Source: Pisaster brevispinus (Eukaryota > Echinodermata > Asteroidea > Forcipulatida > Asteriidae). From it: a stretch of 64,000 nucleotides of DNA. The notes below the pieces were generated by a model. It did no database searches. It was not told the DNA's origin and was given only the letters and a program-made list of their open reading frames with translations. The DNA is taken from the NCBI GenBank assembly GCA_023634235.1, contig JAMKCF010000001.1, positions 4,405,140 through 4,469,139 on the forward strand. Direction: 5' to 3'. Position numbers and translations under genes: made by a program. This document shows, piece after piece, positions 11,301 through 26,300 of the stretch. Positions within the stretch are counted from its first letter, which is position 1; each line of letters opens with the position of its first letter.

Positions 11301-14300
11301 ACTTCTTGTTATTAACTTCACTGTCGCGGAGTGAGTTCTTAGTTGGTCTCAATGTTTTGACTAGCTTGCTCTAGTCATCGTCAGGAGACTGAAGAATATG
11401 AGACATGTTTGTCTATTTATAGGGATTCAGAGGTTTCAGCGTAGAGTCAGCACTGCTCTGATTGGTTCTCTGTGATTGGAGGGCTCAGAGTTAAGAAGGA
11501 TTTGAAACTTCAGAGCTATTGTGTGGGCTACCCATTGTGTGGGAGTGCCCTGTGGAATGACAAGCTCCGGCGCAATAAATACAAGCTGATTGTATAATGT
11601 AAAATGTATTGACCCACGGCAGTTTGATCTATAGACAGGTTGCAATATGACGTAAATCGGCCATCTTTACAGGCAATTTTGAACACACAGTCACGCATTT
11701 TGCGTGAGAATGGCGTGCATCATACCCACATTTCACAAAACTTGATGCATGATTGGTAAGTGAACAACGCAGCTGCGTTAATAATTTGAGCACGTGCCAC
11801 GCCTGTAAGCAAAAATGCAATTTGCCCGTAAAGATGGCGGCTATTGAGAACTATCTATAGAATTCGGTAGCCAATCCAATAACTGGCTTCGGTAACGCAC
11901 GCTCACGTTCGGGGATATTGAGTCATGAAATGGTCTATACCGAATTCTACCACAGATGAAATGCAATATGTAACAGGCAGTTGAAGCCAGTAGCTGTATG
12001 TCACTGCAAAATTATCACAAACTTCATGTACATCAACTAAACCAAGTAAAACTTTCTCGCATGAACACAAATTTTCTGCACAAACTTTTGCTACATAAGT
12101 CATTACAGTTTAAAATTCAATTCCACAAACAGGTTGCAGGAATGGGAGCCTGAATTCTGATTTCTACCAGTTTGAAAACTCAGCTTATTTTACGCGACTC
12201 AATTTGTTTCTGTATATTTGTTCCGTGTAACAAGGGAACTCGATCAAAAAGCCGGTCTCGAGGCCGACTTTGGACGGCCTTGGTCTCGGCCTCGGCCTCC
12301 CCTTGTCATGACTCGGTCTTGGCCTTGGCCTCGGCACCTTCTGGCCTTGAAGAATAAGCCGAGGCCGCCAGTTTCTACTCAAATTTCCCACCATTTACTT
12401 TTCAAAAAAAATTATCTCGTGAAAAAATACAATTACATGAAGCGGACTCCTGAGGTTTCGCGGAACGAAATTGCGCATACTTTACGAGTGCAAAAGACAC
12501 AACTAACGTGCGCAACCGGACCCCAAAGATTGCAGATTTGAAATAGACTGGCTCCTGCTCGTTACCGGCATTACCGAAAGTAATGACGTGGCATAGAAAC
12601 CAGCCCAATGTATTTAGATACGAATGCTTTGGAACCCTTATGTTTTTAAAGTGTAATGAACACATACTTTGAGGAGTGGAGATACAGTACTGGTAATGAT
12701 ACATAATACAATCTATGATTTGGAATGTTAAAGGGACACGTTGCCTTCGGATTGGGCGATTTGAGCTATAAAAGTGTTTGTTATGAAATGGATATGGTTG
12801 GAAAGATCTTTTAAAATTAGAATATAATGATCAGACTGATAATGATCCAAACAAATATGCCTCAAAATTGTGTGGTTTTCCTTTTACTTCGTGAACTATT
12901 AAACACAGTTTGCCATTTTGTGGAGTCAAAGATTTGGTCGTACAAAATGGCGGGCCGTGTTAGTCCAAGAAGTAAAAGGAAAAATCACACAATTTTGAGG
13001 CATATTTTGTTTAAATCATTAAATTCTACTTCTAAAATATCTTTCCGACCATATTTTTTATATCACAAAAAACACTTTTTACATCACAAAACTGCCCAAA
13101 TTGCCCAATCTAAGGCAACGTGTCCCTACATGTAAACGCTCGCAGTTTGTCAATCTCATTGTACCTTCACTGTGGTGAAATAATAAAACCGTTTCAAAGT
13201 ATCACCTTTTCGTAAACGTTTGCTTTTTTTCTACCCCTATGTGTGTGCATAATATTATAATAATTTAACTGGCCTTGGCCTCGGCCTTGGCCTCGGACAC
13301 TGTGGCCTTGGCCTTGGCCTCGGCCTTGAGTGCTGTGACTCGGTCTTGGCCTCAGCCTCGCAGACCCATGACTCGGACTCGGCCTTGGCCTCGAAGGTCA
13401 TGGACTCGACTACAACACTGCTTAGCACTGAGTGCAACAGTCTCATAACGGGAAAGCTATATTAAACAGTTTCCGAGTTTTGGAAACAAAACTCATAAAC
13501 TATTCATCCTTTTCAGCCATTAGGTGTTTTTACATTGAATTACTTGGGTCATTAATGAATAAGCAGTTAATCTGCCTGGGGCAGTCAGCAGCCCTACTGG
13601 TTTGTGCATGATCCAACTATGTCCACTGTTTAGAAAAGGAATTACAGGGAGATAATAGGTGTGAGCTGTCAGACGAAAAGGATGTTTCATTTTGTCCTCT
13701 TTCTTTAATGGAGTTTTCCCGTAATGTATGAAAGAGAGGCAACTATCCTACCTCTGCTGTTTGACCTGACGAGGGATATAACCACAGCTTCTTTCTCCCT
13801 CCCCTGGAAGCCGTCAACTGACTTGATCTCTAGACTGGGATACCTACTGCTGAGTCGCAGTCTCAACAACTCCACCTGATCTCACAGGACAAAAAAAAAT
13901 AACAATCAGAGAGAGCAATATACAGTCAACTCTTCTCATAACAAGATTGCTGGGACTGGCTAAACTACCTCTCTATGACAAGAATGTTGTTATAAGAGGA
14001 CAGCAAAACAAAGAGACACAAAGTAGAAATGAGATTCTGGATTTCAGAATATACTCTTTATAAGCAGAACCTCTTTTTCAACAGTGCTCTTTATAATGAG
14101 GGTTGCCTGCATATGAATTGTGATAAAAGGTTGTGTCATACATTGGTAACTGCTCCAACAATTAATGACCACAAAAACTTACTTGGTGAAAAGCACTGCA
14201 GGTGTTGATAGCAAACTATTTTGAGAAAGGATTCCATTTGAAGTAATATGTTTTGGAGCATACTTACATGCATTTATCTTTTGCTTTAAAAGCCCTATTC

Positions 14301-17300
14301 TGCACTCTGAATTCTATTTGGTTTTATCTTCATGTTTTTTATGGTATTAATAAAAAACAAAAAATAAAAAAAATATTATTGGGGGTTTCGGCCATCAGCC
14401 GAAACCACCTTTGTTTTCGTCGAGATTTTTATTTTATTTCACTATTATTATTATACTTCTTTCCGAAAAAGTCTCATAGCATTTACACGTAAAATTTGTT
14501 ACCGTTCGATCTCAGGAACTACAGTCTTAAAAGACACAAACAATACATCAAATGAAAGCCTGTGCTCTAACTTAGATCAAGCAGCAGTTTGACCGAGGGT
14601 TTTTAATCATCTGTTGACGATATTAACGATTTAAAAACACATATCGTCAACAAAGCACGATCGTCTTGTGTGTGTACATTGCACGTAATTCACGCTGTAC
14701 ATCGCATACGGTCATACCCACACAGAGCCCATTATCCACGCGCGTGGCATCGTTCGACCTTTGTACCTTTCATTTTGGTTCACTACTTCGCTTCTACAGT
14801 TAATGGTGAACCTGTATAGCGCCCTCTTGCTTGTGGAGAGTCCTCGAACTATTAAATACGGAAGCGTTTGGGGATATTAGTAGCGGTTTGTTCTCACGCA
14901 ATTTCAATGCATTCTCCAACCACAATTTATTTCAAGGTCTGTGCGCTATAGCTTATTAATAACTTTAGCATTGGCATGGTAGTTTATTGTTTACAATTAT
15001 TTATTATTTAAAACTTTATATCGTCTGAACCATAACGTAAAAGAGTTATAATTTTTGTACCGTCTTGTAGCTTATCACAACGTTCGTATGAAAAACGTGT
15101 TTTCATCATCGTGATGTCATCAGGTGTCAAATTAATTATTACATTAATTCAACATTGACAACAAAGCCGAAACCCCAGTGTTTGTTCATTACAAACTCGT
15201 TTCTAGTTATTATTATTATTATTATTTTTTTTTTTTGGGGGGGGGTTACAAAAAACGGAGAAATCACAGGACAAACAAAAATAATAATCAGACAGAGAGA
15301 GACAGCAGTAAACTCTCCTTATCACAATATCACTGGGACTGGCTTAACTGGATGATGCTGATAAAATAATTTGTATTGTACCTGTAGGTTATATGGAGCA
15401 ATAACAGCAATCTCTGACGCCGGTAACCCACTGGAGATAAGTCTCTCTACATGAACCCCAACCAGGTCTGCCTCACCCTCGTTACCCTTAGACTGCTCCG
15501 TCTCTAGCTCAAGCTCGTACAAGTCGCAGCCTGTCGTATCAATGAGAACCAGTGGGACTGAGGTGTCCTCTGTCTCCTCCACCCCAGGGAGGTCTGCCAG
15601 GAGGTGTCCGGAGACGGAGTCGGCGGCGGTCAGCTTACTCTCGTAGAGCTCGTCGGAACTCCACTGCATGATGGCAGCGTTCATACGGTACTGGGTGGTC
15701 AGCATCTTGGTGATTTGATCCGAGTGGAGACGGACGGCACGCTCCATGAGGGACACGGCCAGGCCGTCTGCTGCAGCTCTGTATAATAACAATACTGGGT
15801 TCTTATATCGTCACCGTTTTCACGAAGAGCCACATATCTTAAAATGTTAAATTATTGATTACTACAGGAAGGGGCCTTTATCACAATAACTGCATTTTGC
15901 GTTTTCAGGAAGAGCCACAGGCCCCCAAAATGCATTGTAATACATTGCAACAGAAGCGCGTAAAATGTAGGTCAAATCATTTTTCGGGTTTCACGAAGAG
16001 CCACGTATGTCAGTGTGCGCGTGATCACGTGACATACACGTTAACCAGTTGGGTGTTTAAGTAGGCCATCTCACTTTTTAGGTTTCACGGAGAGACACGT
16101 ATCTTTGACTAATTACTATGGTAATTTAGCCAATATATTTAAAGAAATTAGTCAGCCAATGGAGAGGTTAAACTTATACCGAATCATATGAGAGATCTTA
16201 AACTGCAAATGCAAACCATGGCTTTAGTTTTGTAGATTTTGCAGTTTTAAGCCAAGCAAAGTGTAAAATGTAAACCTCAATCAGGTGTTTGAACATAATG
16301 TCGCTCTTCGTGAAAACGGTGACGATATAGTGCTTTATCACACCCCTAGGGGTGCATCAAAGTTAATTGTTTTTCAACAGGATAAGCAGAGCTATGTTTT
16401 TATTTATGAGACCCATTTATGTCGCACCTTGTAATTGTTTACAAGGTGCTGCGGTGCATTAGTGCCCTGGTCATTGGGCCAATAACATTCCTGTAATCTT
16501 TCTCAGCTCCCTGGGGAGTATACAGCCCGGGCTGCCGTGACGCTCCGAAGGCTTTTTCAAACACAATATCAACCTCTACACTCGCAGGTACCCATTTATC
16601 CCCCAGGTGAAGAGAAGCAATTATAGTAAGGTATCTTGCTCAAGGACACAAGTGGCATGACCGGGATTCGAACCCACACCCCGATGACTTAACCATCGAA
16701 ACTTGAATTCGATGCTCTATTTGATTTTTCCCTTACACCGATTGCTCTAGCAATACAAAGGTCGTGGGTTTGAATCCCACTCGAGTGATTGCCTGTGATT
16801 TTTTGTTCATAGAGCTCGGGAGAGCACTGAGTATACAGTGCTTAATACACATCGGTGTAAGGGAAAAATCAAATAAAATTGAATTCCCTTATTATAAAAT
16901 AGATGTAGAATACACAGGAGGAAGTGAGAGTAGTGGAAACCTCTAAAAATCCAAAAGCTATCTTATTAATTTTGTTTTTTTATCCTACACCGATGTGTGT
17001 TAGCACTGTATACTCATTATTTTCCCGAGTTCTATGAAAAAAATCACAGGCATATTACTCGGGTGGGATTCGAACCCATGACCTTTGCAATTCTAGACCA
17101 GTGTCTTACCAAAATTAATATTCTTTATCCCCGATGCAAAATTAACATCTATTAAATCGTTGCGGTACCCGCTGCTAAAATATAGGATTCGAACTGCCTC
17201 TAGCTGCCGGGCAATCTCGGTGGTCTAGTTGGTAAGACACTGCTCTAGAATTGCAAAGGTTGTGGGTTTGAATCCCACCCGAGTAATATGCCTGTTACTT

Positions 17301-20300
17301 TTTTCACAGAACTCGGGAAAGTACTGAGTATACGGTGCTAACACACATCGGTGTAGGGTAAAAACCAAAATTAATATTCTTTATCCCTGATGCAAAATTA
17401 ACATCTTTAAAAAGCTATCTTACTTGTCTGAGAGAATAGTTGGCGGTAGTTGCTGATGGTCTCCAGCGAGAATACAGCGAGGAGCGTAAAGTAGTGGTAT
17501 CCAGCAACTTGCCTCCACAGCCTGGGCACACTCATCAATCACCACCAGATCAAAATGATCCTTGGGGAGGTAGTTTAGAGGCCCAGAGAGAGAGGCGCTG
17601 GTGTTGGTTGCCAAGACCACGTCAGCGCGCTGGAGGATCTCTCGGACGGCGTGTCGCTCCCGCTCTCGCAGCTCCTTGCGGAGGATCTTGGCCTCGTCAC
17701 GGAGGTGGCGCTTCTCCTTGCCTTGTTTGGACTTGGATAACTGAATCTGTTTTAGAAAATTGTGGAATACATCTTGAGTTTTACATGATACAGGATTAAA
17801 AGGATTCAAAAATATCTAGTAATAAAACACAAGGTAAACTGACTGGGCAAGTTTTTAATTAATTTGGGTTTGAACAAAGAAAAATTGAGTGGAGCGGGAC
17901 TTGAACCAACGACCTCCGGATTAACGTACCGGCGCTCTACCAACTGAGCTATCCGGCCCTATGTTGGCAGTCTCCCTATTAGTCAATATCTTTGTTCGGG
18001 GGTGCCAGTCAGAAGCCATTCAACCGTAAGCTGCCGTGTAGCCAGGGATCACACCCAAGTTTACGATACAACATGGGAAGCGGCAGCCACGGGATCACCT
18101 TAAGGGGATGCGACTTTTTAATCATAAATATCAAGTAATAAACCACAAGGGAAACTGACTGGGTAAATTTTTAATTAATTTGGGTTTGAACAAAGACAAA
18201 TTGACTGGAGCGGGACTTGAACCAACGACATCCGGATTAACGTACCGGCGCTCTACCAACTGAGCTATCCAGCCCTATGTTGGCGGTCTCCCTATTAGTC
18301 AATATCTTTGTTCGGGGGTGCCAGTCAGAATCAAACATTTTAAGTAATTTGTTACAAATTATGTAAAATTTATGTAAAATTTATGTAAAATTATGTAAAA
18401 TTTATGTAAAATTTATGTAAAATTTATGTAAAATTATGTAAAATTTATGTATTTGACTCCTTCAGAGCCACTGTTGACTTTCCCCTTTCCAACACTTTAA
18501 AAAGTCAAATTGAGGACTTTTTTAGACTATTTTAATGCTACTCAAAGTTTAAGACCAAAAGAAACAGCTATACCCACTCACACTTTATGTTACTTTTTAA
18601 AAGGCAAAGTATACCTTTGGTTTTTGCAACTGTTTGATTGTTTTAATCCAATATAAATGACTAGATATATACAATAAAACTAACCTGTGAAAATGTCATT
18701 TCAAAAGGTGGTCGCGTTTTTGAGATATCGCCGAAAATCCGGAATGAATAAGTTATGTCCATGCATACAGGAAGAATAATCCCCAATAGGAAAACACTAT
18801 CTGAGAAGCGTTACTGTCAGTAACGTTTCTCAGATTCAAATTTTTTGCCAAAAATTTTTTTTTTCATAACCCCAGTACTTGGAAGTGAAATGTTTCTCAA
18901 ACTGCATTATACTATCAAAAGCTGCTGTACTTCTTATCAAGTAAGTTTTTATTGCCATTAATTTTCAGAGTCTTTACCAAACATATACAGACCCTCTAAA
19001 CACAGCGTAATTCCGTTCTTTACGAGTTGATAGGAAAATTCATTACACGCTTCATCCATTTTTTAAGACCTCAAATAAGTGAGTGTAATATTTTTAACTA
19101 GAGGATGGAAATAATTTTACTCCTCAAACAATGAAACAAATTTTTCAAATGTCAACAAATTTTCCATTGTCAACAAACATTCATTACTAACACAGAACCA
19201 ATGGGAGACTTTGGAATGCTAGGTGGCAGCAGACTTACCAGGTAAATTTCCATTGTTTACGTAGTTCTGAGCATGCCCACGTTACCGAAAACAATGGATT
19301 TACCCGGTAAGTCTGCTGCCACCTAGGGTCCCGAAAGCCCCTTATTGATATGTATCTCTTTTCTGGAAATCCTTCTCACCAACTTACACTTGTTTGGTCA
19401 ATCTCTTTGCGTACATCTTGAACGATTCTTGCCTCGTCACTAGACGCGACGATGGCGTCGAGGGCGTACTTCTGAATGCTTGCCAGGAGTCTCGCCGGAT
19501 GGCCGATACGCACAATGCGGACCTTGCTGGCAGCCAGCCTCTCAACAAGGTTGTCAACAGCTATGTTGGATGGTGCACATGCTAGAACCTGCATCAGAAG
19601 TAAACAACTTTTGTTTACAAACGGACTTCCAAATAGGGGCTCATACCACACTGCACGGTTAACAAAGCATTGCAACAGTACACCACTGCATGACTGAGTA
19701 CCAGTGAACATGATGCACATGATAAGCCTTTATTAATAATCATAGTTTTAATAATCATCTTGTTTTGTGCATTTTTTATTATCATTTTTTTTCAATCCTC
19801 TTGTGATGTGGCTTTTGGATTGTTTTTGTCTATAATGGCATTTGGAAAACAACTCGACAGTAATTTATTTTACTTTTATGTTATCCTTCAAGTGTCCCAT
19901 TGTCCTGTCTTTGGAATGTATTATGTAATCTGCCATTTATATTCTTATATCTCTTGCCTTTTGTATTTACTTTGGTGGTGTAAATGTGATGTTTTTAACT
20001 GTGAAATTAATCAATTAATACATTCATAAATCTTGGTTTTTAGAGCAGTTGGGTTGGCTAATTCACATCTTTCTTCACTCTCCCAGCTAGAGTATTTTCT
20101 TCTTCTTCTCTCCGCCCTCACCCCCGCCAACCCACCACCACCACAATCTCCACTTCTGGCAACACACACATATCAAACAGCATTCAAGTATCAGAGAGTG
20201 TACCTCTCTTAAAACAAGTAAGTTTCAAGTTGATGAAGACAACGAAAAAAACGGTCAAAATCGAGCACACAAAACGATTTTGAGTGCATGAAATAACTTC

Positions 20301-23300
20301 TATTTGAGTGCACGACATGATTTTGAGTGCGCGAACTCACATTATTTCTGTGTCGATTTATTTGTTTCCAGCCTATGTCCCTTTGGGATGATGGCAATGG
20401 CACAATAAACCGCCTGATAACACCTCGTCACTTACAATAAGAGAGATCCCTGCTCCATCCCAAACCGGTGGGTACCAGAGCTGCCAACATTTGCATCTTG
20501 CAATCAAGGAGGTTTTGTGCAACAATCAGGGAGATATTTAGAATTACACATGTACATTCAACAAAATAGAGGAAAAGTTTCCACAGTCAGGGAGATTTTC
20601 AATCAGAACATGGAAAAATTGGTTTATTTTCAGGAAACTTTGTGCAGAATCGGGGAGAGTTGGCTGCTCTGGGGTAAAGGGTACCGACCAAAGTTTGTCA
20701 TAGGCAAACTCAGTCCACTCATAATAGGTTGTCATCAGCTGCATCCCTCACAATCCAGCTTCTCAGCTAATAATAATAATAATAACATCAGCTCTTATAT
20801 AGCGCAATTCCAAAAATTATCATTGCGCTTCACAAACAAACAAAAACAACATCAGCAATGTGAATACACACACTAAAATAAATGGGTTTTAAGATTGCGA
20901 GCGAAGATGATAAAGCCTCCCACGTTACGATCATCCTCACCTTCAATTTCTGCTTCACAGCTTGTCTGATAATTTCAACCACCGTCGTCGTTTTACCAGT
21001 ACCAGGGGGGCCATGAATGACGGCAACATCTCGTTGGGAGAGGGCAAAGGTCATCGCCTCTTGCTGCGATTGGTCCAGGTTTTCGTTGAACAACTGAAAG
21101 TCAGATGAACCTAGAACAAGAAAACAAAAGAAAATCACCATTGCTATTCAATTATCATTGTTGTTTCTAAAACAAGACAACAAGATTTTCTTTACATCAC
21201 ATGTGCAATGATGATGATGATGATGTCGTATGCTATGCTGATCTCGTTCTGAAGTCCGTAAGCCAGTTTATAGCTGGGTCCTCAGCCAGGTGAAGGGCTT
21301 CGATGCCACCATCAAGGTGAGAGAGTGGGCAGTCGGCTCTCACATGGCGCATCGTCTGGGGTTCGCCAATAAACAGGGGTGAGAATCGTGCCTGACAAAA
21401 AGGTCTGGGCCAAGCACAACCAAGTTATGCTTACCAGAATAAGGTTACCAGCCAAACTACCATGTCACATGTACAATTTGCGACTGGTATGCTGCTCATT
21501 TCTGCTTAGCAGACAATTGTTAAGCAATATTTTCTGCTTAAGCAGCTCTATGAAATTGGGCCCAAATTTACACTAAACCGTAGGCCAAGGCCAGTAGTTT
21601 AAACGTAGGGCCAGTAAATTGTTGATCGGACAAGTCTGGTGGTGGTCTTTTGTATTTTTAATTGATTATTAATAAAGAATAATACCTCACTGTGTAATGT
21701 CTTGAACAAAACAGTAATAATGTTCAAATGTTGTCGCACCCAAGTTTACGATACAACCTGGGAAGCGGCAGCCAGGGGATCACCTTAAGGGGATGCGACT
21801 TTTTATTTAAAATATCAAGGTTTAAACTGCAAGAGAAACTGTCTGGCTAAATTCTAAATAATTAATAAAATTATTAATAACTTTTGAAGCTTCGTGGGTT
21901 TGTTTTGGCAAAAAGTGTCCCGTCAGGAGGACCTTACCTGCCTGATCCACAGGAGGTTGATCTGGTCTCGTTGAAGGTCTGACATCAGCCTCACCAAACA
22001 AGACATCAATGAGGTGACTGGCTGGGCCGGAGGTGTACGAATCCAGGCTTTCTAAAGCCCTGTAAAAGAAAGAAAAAATTGGCTAGAGCTGGACCTGCGA
22101 TTTCCCGATAAAAGAAGCGCCTCATAAGGAAGGCACGTTTTAGGCACAAAAGACTGTTCGCCATGTTCGCAATCCATTTGTGGGGTGTCGTGGCCGAGCG
22201 GATAAGAGCATCAGACTCAAAATCTGGTGGTTAAGTCATCGGGATGTGGGTTCGAATCCCGGTCGTGACACTTGTGTCCTTGAGCAAGACACTTAACCAT
22301 AATTGCTTCTCTCCACCCAGGGGTAAAATGGGTACCTGTGAGGGCAGAGATGGTTTATGTGAATGATTAGCTTGGAGCGCGGTAAACTCGCAGCACCGGC
22401 TGTATACTCCCCAGGGAGCTGAGATGGTTTAAGGAATGAAATATCTGGCCCAGTGACCAGGGGTAATAATGTCAGAAGCGCTTTGATACGGCATTCGGGC
22501 TGTGATAAAGCGCTATATAAGAATCTAACGTTCCATTAGACAAAATGGGGGAGCAATTCTACACGAGTGATTACGCGCATTAGTATTTTGAGCGTTCCAA
22601 TGGAACGTATAATTAGTTTTGTTTTTACCCTCACACCGATGTGTATTAAGCACTGTGCTTTCCCAAGCTCTGTGAAAAAAGCCACAGGCAATCACTCTGG
22701 TGGGATTCGAACCCCTGACCTTTGCATTACTAGAGCAGATGTCTTACCACTAGACCACCGAGCTAGCCCGGTGGCTAGAGGCGGTTTGAATCCTATGTCT
22801 TAGCAGCGGGTACTGCAACGATTTAACAAATGTTAATTTTGCATTGGGGATAAGGAATATATAACTTGTTTTGTGTAAATGTATTTTTTATTATTACGCT
22901 TCAGGCACTACCAGTAAGCAGTCTGTGATTGGCTTAGGCTCCTGCTATTGATCTTCAAGCACTACCAGTAAGCAGTCTGTGATTGGCTTAGGGTCCTGCT
23001 ATTGATCTTCAAGCACTACCAGTAAGCAGTCTGTGATTGGCTTGGGGTCCTGCTATTGTTCTTCAAGCACTACCAGTAAGCAGTCTGTGATTGGCTTAGG
23101 GTCCTGCTATTGATCTTCAAGCACAACCAGTAAGCAGTCTGTGATTGGCTTAGGGTCCTGCTATTGTTCTTCAAGCACTACCAGTAAGCAGTCTGTGATT
23201 GGCTTAGGGTCCTGCTATTGATCTTCAAGCACTACCAGTACGCAGTCTGTGATTGGCTTGGGGTCCTGCTATTGTTCTTCATGCACAACCAGTAAGCAGT

Positions 23301-26300
23301 CTGTGATTGGCTTAGGGTCCTGCTATTGATCTTCAAGCACTACCAGTAAGCAGTCTGTGATTGGTTTAGGGTCCTGCTATTGTTCTTCAAGCACAACCAG
23401 TAAGCAGTCTGTGATTGGCTTAGGGTCCTGCTATTGATCTTCAAGCACTACCAGTAAGCAGTCTGTGATTGGCTTAGGGTCCTGCTATTGATCTTCAAGC
23501 ACTACCAGTAAGCAGTCTGTGATTGGCTTAGGGTCCTGCTATTGTTCTTCAAGCACTACCAGTAAGCAGTCTGTGATTGGCCGCTGATCGTGTGAATAAA
23601 TCTTCAGGAGGAAATTTACATCCACTAGCTCCTCTAGCTTCAACGGATTTCCATCAAAAATGAATACTGAAGACCGAAGTACAGTTTTGTAAGGGCTGTC
23701 ATCCTGCAGGACTTCAGGCATAGACTTGGTGGGCTTAAGGAAGGGCCTTAGTGGGGTCTTTTACACAATGGAACAATGGACCCCACAAAGGTTTTCTTTG
23801 TTCAACTTGGACTACACAGATAGTCCGGTGGCTTAATGAAAAAATCGTGACACGCTGGATTAAAGCACCAAACTTTGCACACTTGTTAATAGGGGTCCAT
23901 AGAAGCATATTAGAGGGGGTGCCCGGTCTGTCATCTCCAGGGCCCAATTTCATAGAGCTGCTTAAGCACAAAAAGTAGCCAAGTACAACCAAATTATGCT
24001 TACCAGAATATGGTTACCAGCCAAACTACCATGTCACATGTACAATTTGTGGCTGGTGTCCTGCTCATTTCTGCTTAGCAGACAATTGTTCAGCAATATT
24101 TTCTGCAGCTCTATGAAATTAGGCCCTGGTCAGTAAACTATAAAGGGATCAACTTTTTCCAGATAGCTCTGCCTGAGTGTCTGAAATAGAAGCTGCATGA
24201 ATATTTGTTTTACGTTTTAATGATATGCGGAACCGGCCCGAAGCGGCCCTCTATTGGTGAAAAATTGATAGGCACAATTATAATACCACATAAACTTTTG
24301 ACCTCAGCCTGACTTTGACCTAGGTCACCCAAACCGGGCACCCCCCCCGCTTACAATGATTCTATGGGACCTATAGAATAACTGTAAAAATTTGGTGCTT
24401 TAATCCAGCGTGTCACGATTTTGCCAAAAATTAGTCCTAAGCCACCTGACTAAGAGGAACTCTTTAGGGTAGAACAGAACAACAATAGCAGGACCCCAAA
24501 CCGGATTCATAAGGTTGTGTGCCTGTACGTGTTATCCTCCTGTGCATGGACTATCGGGCAAAGCGATAGCGCTAGGCTGTTTTAGAAAAGTCAGACTTTG
24601 TCCATTTCTGTTTGACTTGGTATGCAAATTTGTTCGCAGCCAGGCTAAACGCTAATTACTATATAGTTCATGGTCAGCAGAACACCTTCGTGACACACGA
24701 TCGCTGTAGGAAACGCGAGCTCTGCAATAATGAAAACATCCCAGGTAAATTCATTGAAAAATATGAAGGTCGACTGTCACAAAAGGTCTTGAAGTCTAGG
24801 GGTACAAAAGGAGAAATCCTTCTTTACATCTACTACAAAACTGTTCTCGTTTTGAATTGGTAAAAGGAAAGACACATTATGGCCATGTGTATGGCGAGAA
24901 CAAACGGCATTTGTTCGCCAGGGAACTCCTTTGTTTTGATTTGTGTCATCACTAGCGATAGCGCTAGGCAGCCTTGCAATCAAGGCTCTGGTGAGGCACT
25001 TTACCTTTTCAGCCGTCTATACGTGACGTCATTGGCCAACTTGGTCAGTCTGTACAGTCCTTCATGGTCAAAGGCCACAGGGCCATCCTCAGTGTCTTTA
25101 TGGTCGAAGGCTACGGTGATGGACGCCTGGCTGACCTTTGACACGATGCCTGATGGATCATCTGTTGAGGAGGCTCCAGCCCCATGGGATGAGCCAACTC
25201 CAACGATGTCTCCTATTAACAGAACGTATAATTTGTAAAATTACATGTAGGTGCAACATTTTTAGGATAATAAATGCTGGTGCTATCCCACCAAGTGACA
25301 CTGCATCTGTTCAGACGTCTACACATGACGTCATCGGCCAAATTGGTCAGTCTGTACAGTCCTTCATGGTCAAAGGTCAATTTGTAAAATTAGGTGCAAA
25401 ATTTTCAGGATAAAATGTCGTGGCCGAGCGGATAAGAGCACCAGTCTCAAGGTTTTGTGTTTCTGATCAGCAGAGTGTGGGTTCGAGTACCGGTCGTGAC
25501 ACATGTATCCTTAAGCAAGACACTTGATTGCTTCGTCCTTTGGATGGGATGTAAAGCCGTTGGCCCCGTGTGTTGTGTAACGCACGTAAACGAACCCAGT
25601 GCACTTATCAAAAAGAGAAGGGGTTTGCCCCGGTGTTCTTGGTTTTATGGCTGCATATTGCGCCACAGCACCTTGTAAACCATTACATGGTGCTATGTAA
25701 AGGAGTAGGTCTCATACTTCAAACGTAGCCCCGAGTTACCTTGCAGGAAAATACTAAATGTTGAAGCGCCTTGAGTGTCACTGAGTGACAGATATGAGCG
25801 CTATATAAGAAGCCACTGTTATTATTATTATTGTTATTATTAATTATTGTTAAGTGCCTTGCTCGAACCCACACTCTGCTGATCAGAAACACAATAGCTT
25901 GAGTCCGGTGCTCTTATCCGCTCGGCCACTTTGAAATAAAAGTTGGGAAACACATTCTGCTCTGCTAGCTAGCCAAGCTCTTAGTGGATGATATCCATGC
26001 CTTCATCCTTAAGGACTGTGAAGGGTAGGGGGTCACCCTGTTTCAGCTCCATGGGTACATGTAGGTAGCAACGTGCTGCTGGTGGCAGTTAATATTATGG
26101 GTATTATATTATGAGTCAATAGCCCAAATCTTTTAAGTGTAGCCCTCACCACCCAAACAAACGAACAAACAAACAAACAAACAAACCCCCAGCAATAAAT
26201 GTAGGTACCTGGGCTAAGGTTATGAGCAGGTAGATTACCATCACCATGCCCCTTGTTGGGTGCAAACTTGACCAGCGTTCTCCCATAGAGCCCAGTGGAT

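Noticed and set aside
22900..23580. CRISPR-like array
   Set aside because: Units are head-to-tail copies of one sequence without distinct spacers, in a eukaryotic intron.
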